Assembly (NCBI GenBank): GCA_037126765.1
Contig: JBBCBC010000016.1
Location: 13,132,728-13,196,727, forward strand
Source: Stenogyne calaminthoides
Lineage: Eukaryota; Streptophyta; Magnoliopsida; Lamiales; Lamiaceae
Direction of reading: 5' to 3'
DNA length: 64,000 bases
Numbering within the stretch: position 1 is the stretch's first letter; each line of letters starts with the position of its first letter. The notes below the pieces were generated by a model. The model was not told the DNA's origin. It did not search any database and saw only the letters and a list, made by a program, of their open reading frames with translations. The translations under genes were made by a program, and so were the position numbers. Positions 31,162 through 42,443 of this stretch are shown here, piece after piece.

Positions 31162-34100
31162 ATGGAACCAATGGCAAAGCAAGTTGCAGAAACTGCACAT
31201 TCTTCGTCACAAGTCTTACCGGAACCGGAGGATCCAATTTTTTGGAACTTTGCTGACGAAGTGATAGAGGAACGGTGTGTCAATTTTAGAACCACCACAG
31301 ACTCAGAGTCCTTGGAAATTTTGGAACTTCTGAGAAGAAATGGTCTAAAGACCTATTGTTCGGCGAGTGCCAACTCGATCGTTCTGGATGGTTCTCTTGA
31401 ATTTCTTTACAATTTGAGAGACCATGAGGGCGTATTGTATTTGGAGGTGCAAGGTGAGCATCTGGAAATAACCGATGAAGATCTCCACAGAATCTTCCGA
31501 CTACCGGCACCGGCCGATGGGATTATGCCAGATGCATACCGAATCGAAGAAGACAGTGTCATCATCAAACACCTTCTCCGACCGGCCGATTCACATCACA
31601 CCAAGGGTTTCAAGAAACCTATGCTAAAAAGGAAATACCACCTTCTATTCGACATTGTCCAGAAGGTGATTGCTGGTATAACCTACAGTTTTGATGCAGT
31701 CACACAAGAAAAGGCTCAGATTATGTCTGCCATCATTGATAAATCAAAGATCAACTGGCTTGAGTATCTGAAGAGGTGGTTGCTGGAGGAATCAACAAAG
31801 TTTGTGGAAGATTGAGGCAAGAGGAAGATGGAGGCAAGATTGTCCTCACTACAAAAATCACTATGCTGCAAAAGGTGTCCTTAATTCTGATCGATATGCT
31901 GAAGGACCGTGAATGGAGTGAGGATGAAATGATCCCGTACGTTCTTGCTCACAAGAAGATGCTGATCAGCGACAAGCCCATTCCTGGACTTGCTGATGAT
32001 GATGAGGAAGTTGCTGTTAAACCAGCAACATAATTGCGCAAGAAAGGGACAACTGGCCAGATGAGGAAAACTGTTGTGAGAAAACCAGAGAAAGGGATTA
32101 CTATGAAAGAACCAGCCCAACCAGCTGCGAAGAGAACTAGGTCAGCACCAATTGCTCCAATTTCTGGTAAAGGAAAGAGAAAAGAGTTGAAGCTGGTGGA
32201 TGAACAAACTGATTCTGAAGATGATATCCCACTCAGCAGATTGCTCCTGAAGGGAACTGGTCAGGCTTCAAAGGCTACTCCTCCTACTACTGCTCAAGAT
32301 GGACCTGCTCAACCTACTGTCTCCTCCAGTACACCAACGGTTGATCCTGATCCACTTACGGTTGTACCATTCTCTCCATCAGCCTCTTCTGAACTAGAAC
32401 CAGAAGTTATCTCTTTTACTGAAAAGATCATCAGAAGGAGGCTAGAGAAAATGCTAGAGGACAGCTATCCAGAATTATCAATCAAACAGGATGCCAAAGC
32501 TGCAGTTCTTGATGTGCGGGAGAGACATCAGATTGAAGAAATTCGAAGATTTTGGTACAGTTCTGGAACAGAAAAGTGGAGTACATCTATTTCTGGAATG
32601 AGCTGCAAATGAGGAAGTTAGCTGGAGTTGAAACTGCTCCAGATCTAATATCTGATGATGCTGTGGCTGGTCTGATCACAAGATATCTGGGGATTCCAGA
32701 TACCCCAATGCACCGAGAGCTCACACATAAAATGGTCAGATACAGCCGTACCGTGCAACAAATGAAGATGGTTGATGAAGAAATCAGCTCAGGTGGACCT
32801 ATCCAGGTTGAAGAAATTTTTGAACAGATGGCTGATACTGAACATATGGCAAAAGAAATGAAGATTGTGGAAGAGCCAGATGAGTCTGAAGGAGCTGCCG
32901 ATGAAGCTGGTGCGGGAGATGCGGCAAAGTCCCCGTTCAGCTGAGGCACAATCAGCCGAGCACTTCATAGATCTGACTGCTGGAGGAAGTCAAGGTGAGG
33001 AAATGGAGGTTGAAGGCCTCTCATCATCAGTAGGTCAGGTCATGCAGATTCTCCAAACTTCTCCATCATTTGAGGAGAATCTGATGAAATATATCAAGAA
33101 CACATTCCGTGCGAACATGGCACATATGTTCAGGGATGATGTTAGCTTTTTCATTCCCAAGCATATTGAGACCGCCATCAGAACCGAAATGGAATATGTA
33201 TCCAAGACTTGTATGCGTATGAGTGAAGATCTTAGGGATACTACTGCGGATAAAATGCTGGAAATGACTCAGCAGATGGCCAAGATAGAAGAAGGCAGAA
33301 ATCGTCAGTTCACCTTGATGATGGATGAGCAGATGGCCAAGACGAGCAAGGCACAAGAAGAATTAAATGCTGCAACCAAGAGGGTAAGCTCGCCTGCTGA
33401 CAAGCTGGATGGACTGTTCGACAAAGTCAGCTCCATAGTGGACAAAGCTCAAACGTCTATGCTGGCGGTTGTTGAACATGTTCAACCTGATCCCAGTACA
33501 GAGTCTCCTGCCCTCCAGAATTTACAACAGGACCTGAAAACGCAGATTGACAACCTCTGTACTGAGCTGAAAGCTCTTTTTGAGGGAACCAAAAAGGGGG
33601 AAGAGGAGAAGGATGCTGAGGTTCAGGGCAAATTGAACCAGCTAGAAAACTTTGTAGCTGGTATTCAAATAACTCTTGAGAAGAAACGCATGAAGAAAGA
33701 TGCAAAGAAAGCTGCAGAGTTGGAACAAGCAGAAGTCATTTCTTCTTTTACGGAATCTGATGAGCATGCCAGAAAAGGGAAGAAACCAGTCGCAAAGAAG
33801 AAGAAAGCTATTGAACAGAAGAAGGCTGATCCAAAGAAACAACTGCAACTAGAAGAAGAAGCACGCCTTGACAAAGCTTACAAGCTGAAGAAGAAGAAAG
33901 GTATGGTTGCTGGAGTGGGTGAAGGTTCGCACTTTGTAGAGCCTACTCTGGATGCTGATGTGGATCTGATTGTACGACCAGATAAGAATATGGTCAAACA
34001 GTGGAAATTGATCAAAGGTCAATGGTACATATCAGCATACATCAACAAAGTTATTTCAACCACTGAAGACAAGAATGAAATATTCAGAGACTGGTTGAGT

Positions 34101-34349
34101 AACAAACACCCGGTATTCCATGACAATGTTATGAGATAAGCAAAGAAGCTGAGCTGCACACCTATTGCGCCAGAGATTGAAGTCATGGATTACAAGAAGA
34201 CTCCAGATGGGAAACTAGACAAGATAGCGTTCCATGCAACTCTCTGCAAATGTCTATCCCAAGACGACATTATTGATGAAGGCAAAGATGCAGAAATAAA
34301 GGCCAGGATTTTTGACTTGTGTGCTGTTCCTATGGAAGAGAGATATTAA
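31162..34349 (+). pseudogene. RT3 third ORF (unknown retroelement protein, about 1060 codons)
   Basis: The least damaged copy. Residues about 25-130: conserved N-terminal domain (RTTTDSESLEILELL, GLKTYCSASANS, SLEFLYNLRD, ITDEDLHRIFRLP). Residues about 135-290: helical part (MLKRKYHLLFDIVQKVIAG, WSEDEMIPYVLAHKKML). Then a basic segment (LRKKGTTGQMRK, AKRTRSAP, KGKRKELK), a Pro/Ser/Thr-rich linker, KIIRRRLEKMLEDSYPEL, TPMHRELTHKMV, a long coiled coil (33060-33640), a Lys-rich tract, and the C-terminal domain (GEGSHFVEPT, NMVKQWKLIKGQWYISAYIN, EIFRDWLSNKHPVF). No membrane segment or signal peptide is visible. Frameshifts near 31810, 32515 and 32935 and stops at 32031 and 34137 interrupt it. Start by ATG context and RT2 homology; final TAA 34347-34349. 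Function unknown. The N-terminal part recalls the plant-transposon-associated domain family Transposase_32, an inference only. Confidence 0.75.
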
Positions 34350-34387
34350 AGTTCTTCAGAAGACCTATGTAAGATCAGAATAGGATA

Positions 34388-35339
34388 ATAAACGGGAGCC
34401 ATATTAACAGTAATATGAGTTAAGATGGACAGTGCAACATTAATTATGTAGTGGGATTAATTAATATTTATGGGCTTGAATAATATTGTGGCACAATATT
34501 GAAAATTCAAAGTCCATTGGAAGGTCCAATCTTAATTCTCCTAAAGGCCCCCTAAGTAGTCCAAACATAAAGTCCAATAACTGAAAAAAGGTATTTAAAA
34601 TAAAATAAGTTATTGTTGCCTAATTTTTCCTAAAATTTTGAAAAATATGAATAAAAGAGGGAGAAAGATTTTCTTTGAATTTTGTTATGGAATGAAGATA
34701 AGTATTCTTGGAATACAAGTTTATCTCATTAAATTCAAGAAATCTCCCACTTGGCTATTCATAGAGGAATTTTCAAAAATTCCATAACTTAAGGAGGAGG
34801 AGATTTTATTTGGGAGATATATTGGGAAATAGAATATATTGGATATATCCAAAATTGTTTCTTGGAGAAGAAGCAAGGAAATTTCTCAATCTCCCTAAGT
34901 CCCCAAATTTTCATCCCCCCCTGTATTATAAATAGGGGATGAATTTTTCATCCCCAATGCAATTCCATGTGTTGGAAAAATTAGAAATCCACAAAGATGG
35001 TGCAACATAAAATTTATTTTTCCCTTTTATTAATTATTCGCAATTGTCCTTCCACCGGATTGACGAACAAAGGCTTGGGAATACTTGGGAATGCTTTTTG
35101 GTGTGTTCGTGTGAACGAGATCCGCCTTCTAGACGATTGCCACTTCAAGAGGTTAGTTCACGTAAACTCCTAATTATTCCGCATGCGTAGGATATACGTG
35201 ATGAACTTGTATGCATGTTTTGTTGTTGTATTATTATTTGAATTAATATAGGATTAATTCATGCTAGTAATAATTGTCATTATTAAATTTATATTTAAAA
35301 ATTCACCCTGAATATATCCGGGCACCCTATTCCCCAACA
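34388..35339 (+). repeat. RT4 5' LTR (about 950 bp; left boundary approximate)
   Basis: The right end CTATTCCCCAACA is followed two bases later by the PBS. A TATA-like ttataaataggggatg lies near 34925. The left end is placed where homology of RT3 to RT2 ends (after ataggata); no clear TG start or duplication was seen. Confidence 0.7.
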
Positions 35340-35341
35340 AC

Positions 35342-35354
35342 TGGTATCAGAGCC
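35342..35354 (+). other. RT4 primer-binding site
   Basis: TGGTATCAGAGCC, complementary to the initiator tRNA-Met 3' end, two bases after the LTR. Confidence 0.88.
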
Positions 35355-35639
35355 ACGATTTCGGGCTCTTAAATTTAAATTGTAATTTAATTCATTATTC
35401 ATTGAATTTGGAATTGGATAGTAGAATTGCTAGATCTTTTTTGCAGGTATCCAATTGTCATGGTATTTGAGGAATGTTTATTTATGCATGCATATAAATT
35501 GTGGTTTTAATTCATTTCGTTCGAATTTATTTTGCCTCGTGTGAAAATCCACGAGTAGATTAGGATTTGTTTGATCCGTTCAATGTAATAGACTAGTCTA
35601 GATCTAAGTTTATTTATGTTGCAAATAAATTATAACCGG

Positions 35640-36130
35640 ATCGAAGAGGCGAAGACGAAGACGGATCCGGAGCCGCAGGGCGGGGTCGCGTTAAACGTAC
35701 AAGGGGAGGCACGCCAGACGCATAAAGATGCATCGCGGGCGCCGCATAAGCAGGGGTGAGGTCGGTGGAAGCCAGCGCTGCGGCGGATCGCGGGTTAAAG
35801 ATGCACGCGCAAGACGGTTGCGGCGCTGGCGCGGTAAGCCGCTGAAGCAAAGGCAGACGTAAGTCAGAAGTGGTGCGCACGGCGATCGGGCATGGATGAC
35901 CGCGCGCAAGATAGCCAAGGCCATGCGACGCCGGGCGACATGCAGAGGTGTGCGGCTACGTAGATCGGGCAAGGGCGGCGCGGGTGTGCGCGGGCGTATA
36001 CCGCCGTGATTCGCTGAACGTTGAAAGGCTGGCGCTTATACCACAAGACGAGCAATCGAACCGACACGATCGAGGGATTGCAAGGCGTGCCCTCCGACCC
36101 GCGAGCTTGTCGATGACATAGCTTGACATG
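35640..36130 (+). other. GC-rich island in the RT4 leader
   Basis: Between PBS and gag the AT-rich leader is interrupted by a stretch clearly rich in G and C (phrases such as ggatccggagccgcagggcg and gcgggcgccgc). Open frames on the minus strand here are explained by base composition. Origin unknown; it might be an RNA structural region such as a packaging signal or a captured sequence. Confidence 0.6.
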
Positions 36131-36902
36131 GTATTTTTTTTTCGAGACGATCGAGTGGGAGCTTTCCGAGACGAACAAAGAAGACGAAAGGGACGATTTT
36201 TCAAGATCAAGACATGACAAAATTAACCATGACAATTGGATATATGTGCCTAATATGTTTAATTTTTTTTGATATTTTCTTTAGTTTTCGTGCGTATTTA
36301 ACTGTTTTTTGAATATGCGATGCATGAGAAATTATTTTTGGAAAAATCTCACTTTCGGAAATTACTAAGTATGATTTAAATAATCAATTAACAATTTTAT
36401 TCCGGACAATATAATTGAATTAATTTTGGCCTCCATGATTTATTTATTTGTGAATTCTTTTGGAGAAATTCCCCCACGGGACGGCCAAAAGATAGCTTTC
36501 ACATGAATGAATTCCAAACGGATGATTGTGGATTATTATTAGTGGCGACGATGACCCTCCCCACGAGGCTCGTTTAAAGCAAAATAATAATTCTGTATTT
36601 AATCATGGTTATTACTTAGGTAAAAAATTAATATGCATATACTTCCCCGAAGTCCCTGTCAATTTTATATTGGTCAAGTGGGAGCCAACTATTAATCTGG
36701 ATATTAAAGGTTTGTAGCTGTTCTTGTTTATGACCTGCTTGAATGTGTTTAAATAATGACCCACTCCACTGGCTTATTTAAACTGTTTTGAGATGTTGGC
36801 TGATGCATGTTCATATTTTTTTTTAGATTTTAATATGATACATGTGATCGAATTTTGTGATAATTTTGTGCTTATACAAATCGTTATTTATTTCAGTTCA
36901 GC

Positions 36903-38473
36903 ATGTCGAAACCTTTTAATCCCCTGTTCAGTATACTAAAAGATAATTTACTTACTGGTGAAAACTATTTTGCTTGGAAACATAAACTTATGAGTGACCT
37001 TGCTTCACATGAGTCCAAATGGGTACTTAGTGCACCAAAACCCGAAAATCCAGCTAAGAATGCAAGCATATGGGAAGAGATGGAATATAATGAATGGGAG
37101 CTGGCAAACGAATTGATAAAGGAAATAATCATGACACTAATGTCAGATCTATTAAAACACCTTCATCAAGGTTTTGCAACAGCTGCAGACATTATGAAAA
37201 ATCTCAAGGCGATGTTCGTACATCGGGCCCATATGGAAATTCAAAGCATCAAGCATGACATGGTCAAGCTCAAATTGGAAGAAGGGATGAATGCGAAAGA
37301 ACACATCCTTAGGGTTATGGTTCTCTTCGAAGAACTAGCAATTCTTGGCGAAAAATGTGATTTCAAATGCAAAGTTGATTTCGTACTCAATTCCCTACCA
37401 AAGAGCTATGATCATCCCTATGTGAAATATCTAATGGAAGATATGAACTTCACTATGGACGATCTTATAAAAGCTCTCACTTTGGTCGAAGAGGAAAATG
37501 AGCGCAAGAAAATGAGCAAGGTTAATAAGGGGTCTACTTCTAATTCTAGGCCAAGTGGTGGTAAGAATTATGAAGAGACTCTAAGGATTAACCAGTTCTA
37601 CTCAAACTTCAAAGATAAAGGACTAAGTAAGAAGATCTGTTTGGAGTGTGGTGAGAAAGGACACTGGAGGTCAGCCTGTTCCAAACCGAAAAGGAATGGA
37701 AAGAAAGGTAATTCTCACGCACTAGTTGTTGAAACTTGTTTGGCGGCGTATGCTTCCCATTCATGGGTAGTCGATACGGGATCCACTGATCATGTTTGTT
37801 TCACTTTACAGGGGTTCAACCGGACCCGACAACTTAGTGGGAGTGAGATCCTCATCACACTGGGCGATGCTACGAGAGTGGCAGCTAAAGCAGTGGGAGA
37901 AGTGCAGTTGTCTTTTGAAGACAAAATTTTAATTTTAAGAGATTTTCTTTACGTTCCCAGTTTTAGAAAGAATTTAATTTCAGTTTCTAAACTTTTTCTT
38001 GATGGATATTCGGTTACTTTTAATAAAGTTGTTACCATTGCTCTAAATAATGAGTTTATCTGTCATGGAATGTTGTCGAATAATCTCTACACAATTAACT
38101 GTACACACCACTCACGAAATGCATCCTATAACACATCGACTGTTTTGGCTAAAAAAAATGTTCATCAAACGTGAACGAGACACTTCTATGGCATCTAAGA
38201 TTAGGTCATATCAATCCGAAGAGGATCCAAAGGTTGGTCCAAGATGGTTCTTTGGAGTCTCTCCAGGTCGAACCATTTCCAAACTGCGAATCGTGTTTGG
38301 AGGGTAAAATGACCAAGAGGGCATTTGGAGCCAAGGGCAATAGAGCCAAAGAAGTGTTGGAGATCGTTCACACCGATGTATGTGGTCCAATGACGATCAA
38401 AGCAAGAGGAGGCTATGAGTATTTCGTTACTTTTATCGATGATTACTCAAGATACAGATTGTTGTGCACATAA
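36903..38473 (+). pseudogene. gag-pol: RT4 gag-protease-integrase, 5' part
   Basis: ATG 36903 opens a 423-codon frame. Gag reads NYFAWKHKLMSDLASHE and DFVLNSLPKSYD, then an intact zinc knuckle CLECGEKGHWRSAC (about 37643). The protease active site WVVDTGSTDHVC is at about 37765. DFLYVPSFRKNLISVSKL completes the protease domain. A frameshift in an A-run at about 38150 shifts reading to NETLLWHLRLGH (pre-integrase) and CESCLEGK, then VHTDVCGP with the first integrase Asp and TFIDDYSRY, where RT5 cuts in at 38459. The protein continues after 49268. Confidence 0.88.
38455..38459. other. RT5 left target-site duplication
   Basis: cagat, matching cggat at 49269-49273 with one change. Restoring cggat once gives the expected integrase reading across the junction in RT4 (Ser-Arg-Tyr-Gly-Tyr). 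Confidence 0.85.
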
Positions 38474-39641
38474 ATAATCTTCCTGCCACGTGCTCACTCG
38501 ACGAACACGTGGACCAGTAAAACAAAGGTGCCCGCTAGCCCATCAGACAAGTGCTCACCAGTTGGATACACATCCCGCTCATCCATCTGTGCTCGCCAGG
38601 AGCACGCCAGTTTAGACGACCAGAGGGTGCTGGGCGCCAGAAGCCATCATACTACAAAAATTATGCTCTCCCGGCAACCCAGTGACCATTCAACAAGACA
38701 GGCGAACACGGGTAATGGTCGAGCAAAAAACCAGACGAACAAAGAAGGAAAGATGAAAACCAGACGTATAGAGAAGGAAAGACGAAGCCTGTATGAACAG
38801 AGAAGGAGAGACGAAGCCCGTATGAACAGAGAAGGAGAGACGAAACCCAGACGAACAGAGGAGGGAGGAAACGCTCGCCTCCGAAGGCGAGCAGACAGCA
38901 AGAACCAAAGCATTTGGTTTACAACAACGTTTTCAAGGCAAACAAAGCAACCTATCGGGGAGCGAGCACACGTACATGGTTAACAGAGGTCCGGAAGAGT
39001 GAAGAGCAGAAGAGTGTGCTCGGCCCCCTAGGGCGAGCACAGAATCAAGGCCGTGGTGTTTGGTTTGCGGCCACACCCAATGAACGACCACAAGGGCCGA
39101 GCCTCATGAGTGCGAATAACCACCAGGCGAGCACAAGAATCAGGTCACCCACAACGCCACCATCACCACCTGGATGACAAGTCGAATACTTCTCGAGCAA
39201 GTAAAGACAAATGTCAACCAAAGTAACACAAACAGAAAACGTGGCAACACCACATAGATTCGTGCATGTTAAGAAATCGTCAGCTCGTGCTAGCCAGGAC
39301 ACCACCAGCTCAAGCCTTGACACCACCAGCTCATCCAAAGCCTTTAAATAGGCCCAAAAATAACAAAAAAAAGGTTGAGAAAAATTCCCAAGTACTCACA
39401 CATATTCTCCAAATCACCATCTTTCATAGAATGAAGTTTTCACCACGAGTAGTATTGTGTACTGTATACTTGAACCTCGCAATATAACATGGCTTGGAAT
39501 GCCCCCAGAGTAGTCATTTATTGATGAACTGGGTCAACAATTTCTTGTTATTTACTGTAATATTGTACACGTACTTATTTTGTTTGTGAGTTGTTTTAAA
39601 ATTAGCCACATAGTATTCTCATTAAAAAACGACTTGCAACA
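38460..39641 (+). repeat. RT5 5' LTR (1182 bp)
   Basis: Starts TGTTGTGCACATAA and ends GACTTGCAACA. Two G-box cores (CCACGTGCTC and ACACGTGGACC) lie in the first 60 bases. TATAAATAGG-like ttaaataggccc is near 39343. Purine-rich tandem units (gaacagagaaggaaagacg) lie at about 38735-38860. It carries a short duplication (acaccaccagctca) absent from the 3' LTR. Confidence 0.93.
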
Positions 39642-39716
39642 ATTGACGCTAGAAGGAGGGTAACAAAAAAACCAGCCCATACACAATCCTAAAAAACCGA
39701 GGCAGAAAAAAGAAAT
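39642..39716 (+). other. RT5 leader with putative primer-binding site
   Basis: attgacgctagaaggaggg follows the LTR directly. The ggcgctagaagga type of PBS is common in Gypsy elements; here the first bases are changed, and I do not assign a tRNA. Confidence 0.5.
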
Positions 39717-41617
39717 ATGATGCCTCAATTTAGGAATACTCAGATGGAGAGGTCGGGACAGAGCCGACCACACGCTCAGAAAGAGGCTCAGCATCAGCAT
39801 CACAAAAATCAGACCGTGGAAACCATCAATCTTGAAGATATCGCCAATGATCCGACGGCCAAAACAAAGACCATCACTTTCTTGTTGCGAGCACAGAAAG
39901 AGAGGGCCGAAAAGGAGTTGGAAAAGTTGAAAGTTCAAGATGATGATGATCGACGCTCGCATACACCTGATAGCGAGCAAGTTAAGATGAAAGCTGCGTG
40001 GGAGCGGGCCAACAAAAAGGCTGTTGATATGTCGGATGACGAGCAGCCTCAAGGGTCCAGACAATCGGTGTTTGGATGTTTAAGGCTCTCTGTTAAAGAC
40101 CGAATCGGCGATCATAGGCGTCAGGATCCCGGGAGGGAACAATCGACGAACATGCCGGCTCCTTCAGCTCCTCATGATCGCCCACATCCCGAAAGACGGC
40201 AGGAATAACAAAAATCGGCTGGAACTAAATTGTCTATCCATCATCGATTGGGTAGTCAAGGACGAACATGGAAAGGGGGACTACCCCATCATGAGCCTGA
40301 CCCCCCGGGTCCTCATGATGGGACACAACCCCGATCCAAGTCCTGCTGGCCCACGAAATTTGCGTAAATGCGTAAAAGCAATCGAGGGTTTACAGGCCGA
40401 CCTGGCCACAACGAAAGGACTCCCGCAGGTGGGCATAATGTCGTGCTCACCACTAACACCGGCGATCATGGCAGCCGAAGTAGAAGAAAAAGTAGCAAAG
40501 AACCGACCACCAATCCCTATGTTTGATGCTGAGTCGGACCCACATGTTCACCTCAGAAAATACTCGGATTTTATGATCGCCATGGGCGCCACCGACGCAA
40601 CGTAGTGCCGATCATTTTCCAAGACTTTGGGCGATCGAGCACATAGGTGGTTTTCTACTTTGCCCGCCGCGTCCATCACATCTTTCGCCCAGTTGGGACA
40701 AAATTCCTGTCCCATTTCTCATCTATGTGTGCTCGCCAGGCCCTGAAGCAACGGTTAACACATTTTTCCCAACTCAAGGGAGATTCAGATCGGGCATACA
40801 TGGAAAGGTTCGATAAATGTTTGTATGATGGGGCTCCCGTCGAAGAGGATGCCAAGATCCTCATGGTGGTCGGAGGTTTGACCCTGAATACGGACATGTG
40901 GAAGGCCATGCATCAAGAATGGCCAAACACATATGCCAAATTCTGCGAGCGAGCAACCAAGATTATAATGATGCAAGACCTGCTCGACCAGTCGCGAGCA
41001 GGCCAAGAGGTGGCGACCAGGAAGGTGATCGCCGGAAAGAAACCAACAAGCGAAGGAGGGTACAAACCCCCAGGATCTTTCAAACCATTTGAAGCAGGGG
41101 CCGAAGCGCATGCGCTTCAGAGTATTCTCGGGGTCTCGGCCGAGACAGTATATAACCAAATCAAGCCCGGCGCATTATCAGGGATAAAAATCATCTAAAT
41201 CCTTCCAAGTTCTGCTCATTCCATGAGTTTATCGGGCACAATACAGACGAGTGTCGCAACCTCATGCGACAACTCTGGAAATTATATGAGGAAAATTGTC
41301 TTGCCCAATATATTAAGAAGCCGGCGAACAGAGAAACCCGGTGCGAGAGGTCGGGCGATCAGAAGAGAAAGCGTAAGGCAGAAGAGGTGTTCGACAGCGA
41401 TCAGGAGGAATTCCGCCGACAGCTGGACTTACCGAAGAAAGGGGCCCCAACCACGAACAAAGGTAGGGAGGGGCAAGAAATTAACATGATCCGTCCGAAC
41501 CACGGCCCTGTGTGGGGGTTGCTATCAAGTGCCTTCCCTATCAAACAGACGCAAGAAGATGGAGATGCGCGCCATGCAGGACATCCATCAGGTGAATGTG
41601 GCGAGCACATCAGCTAG
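39717..41617 (+). pseudogene. gag: RT5 gag
   Basis: Three overlapping frames make up one gag. An N-terminal charged part (residues to about 160 of the 39717 frame) is followed by PPIPMFDAESDPHVHLRKYS, the usual entry of the Gypsy gag core. The core (40647-41198) has HFSQLKGDSDRAYMERF, then CSFHEFIGHNTDEC at about 41215-41260, the C-x2-H-x5-H-x4-C finger typical of Tat gags. Frameshifts near 40195 and 41195 and a stop at 40603 break it. Confidence 0.85.
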
Positions 41618-42377
41618 CACGCCACCCTCTCACCAAATCATGTTTTCGGAAGATGATCTCGACGACATAATCACCCTCCACAATGACTCTCTAACCATCA
41701 GCTCTCGTCTTCTTGGTTTGAAGGTGCATCACCTCCTGGTCGACACCAGAGCATACGCGAACATTATGTTCGTTAACACTCTGCACCAAATGGAGAAGCA
41801 AGTTGGGGATCTAAGTATGTATGTAGAACCATGTGATCACACCATCATGGGTTTCGGGGAATCTATAACCCGGCCCTATGGTCTGATCAGGTTAGGAGTC
41901 GAGCTAGAGTCAACTTTAAATTCGGAGATCCGACGAACTAGAATGCTAGACTTTGTAATCGTCGATGCTCCATCTACCTATAACGGGTTCTTAGGTCTCC
42001 CGTTCATCCAGGAATTTAAGGCAGCTTGTTCGACTTACTACTATTGTCTTAAATTTCCTACTCTTGATGGAACGGGTAGCATAAAGGGCGATAAAAAAAA
42101 AGCTCGAAATTGCTTACTATCGTGCGTGCCAGAAAGACAAAACACTGTCAGCATGGTAGAACCAATTTGGGAAGTCGGAGATTCAAGCCAACGGGCGAAC
42201 ACACCGTTCCGAGCAAACATAACTCCCCGGGCGAGCACAGAACCTGAGGCGGTCAGTCAGGTCCCAGATCCCATGGGTATAGATCTGCCAAATGGACAAT
42301 CTGATCGCGAGTTACCGGACTTAGAACCTCGCATAGGATTCAACCATATGGAGGTCGAAGATGAGCACCGGGGGTAG
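41529..42377 (+). pseudogene. pol: RT5 aspartic protease region
   Basis: A 282-codon frame containing LKVHHLLVDTRAYANIMF: the expected Asp-Thr-Gly catalytic triad reads Asp-Thr-Arg, so the enzyme would be inactive. Downstream TYNGFLGLPFIQEFKA matches the flap/second half of Gypsy proteases (the usual YNxILGRP type). Stop TAG at 42375. Confidence 0.85.
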
Positions 42378-42443
42378 AATATAGATCCCCGGTGGAAACA
42401 AAAGAAAAGACGAGCAACACCTGTTGAGCAGCTAGAGTCCGTC

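Larger units (their letters stand above)
22928..34387 (+). mobile_element. RT3: Sirevirus-like Copia retrotransposon, 3' end displaced
   Basis: Contains 5' LTR, PBS, gag, pol, spacer and third ORF in the same order as RT2, then stops abruptly 38 bases after the third ORF, where RT4 begins. The polypurine tract and 3' LTR are not in the window and may lie to the right of the nested insertions. It is the most complete guide to the family here. Confidence 0.9.

Noticed and set aside
35614..36235. Open minus-strand frames of 88-123 codons in the RT4 leader
   Set aside because: They coincide with the GC-rich island, where stop codons are rare by composition, and show no known motif.
38528..39338. 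ORFs on both strands of the RT5 LTR (repeated in the other LTR at 48175-48620)
   Set aside because: They lie wholly inside a non-coding LTR, and the purine-rich tandem units keep frames open by chance on both strands.
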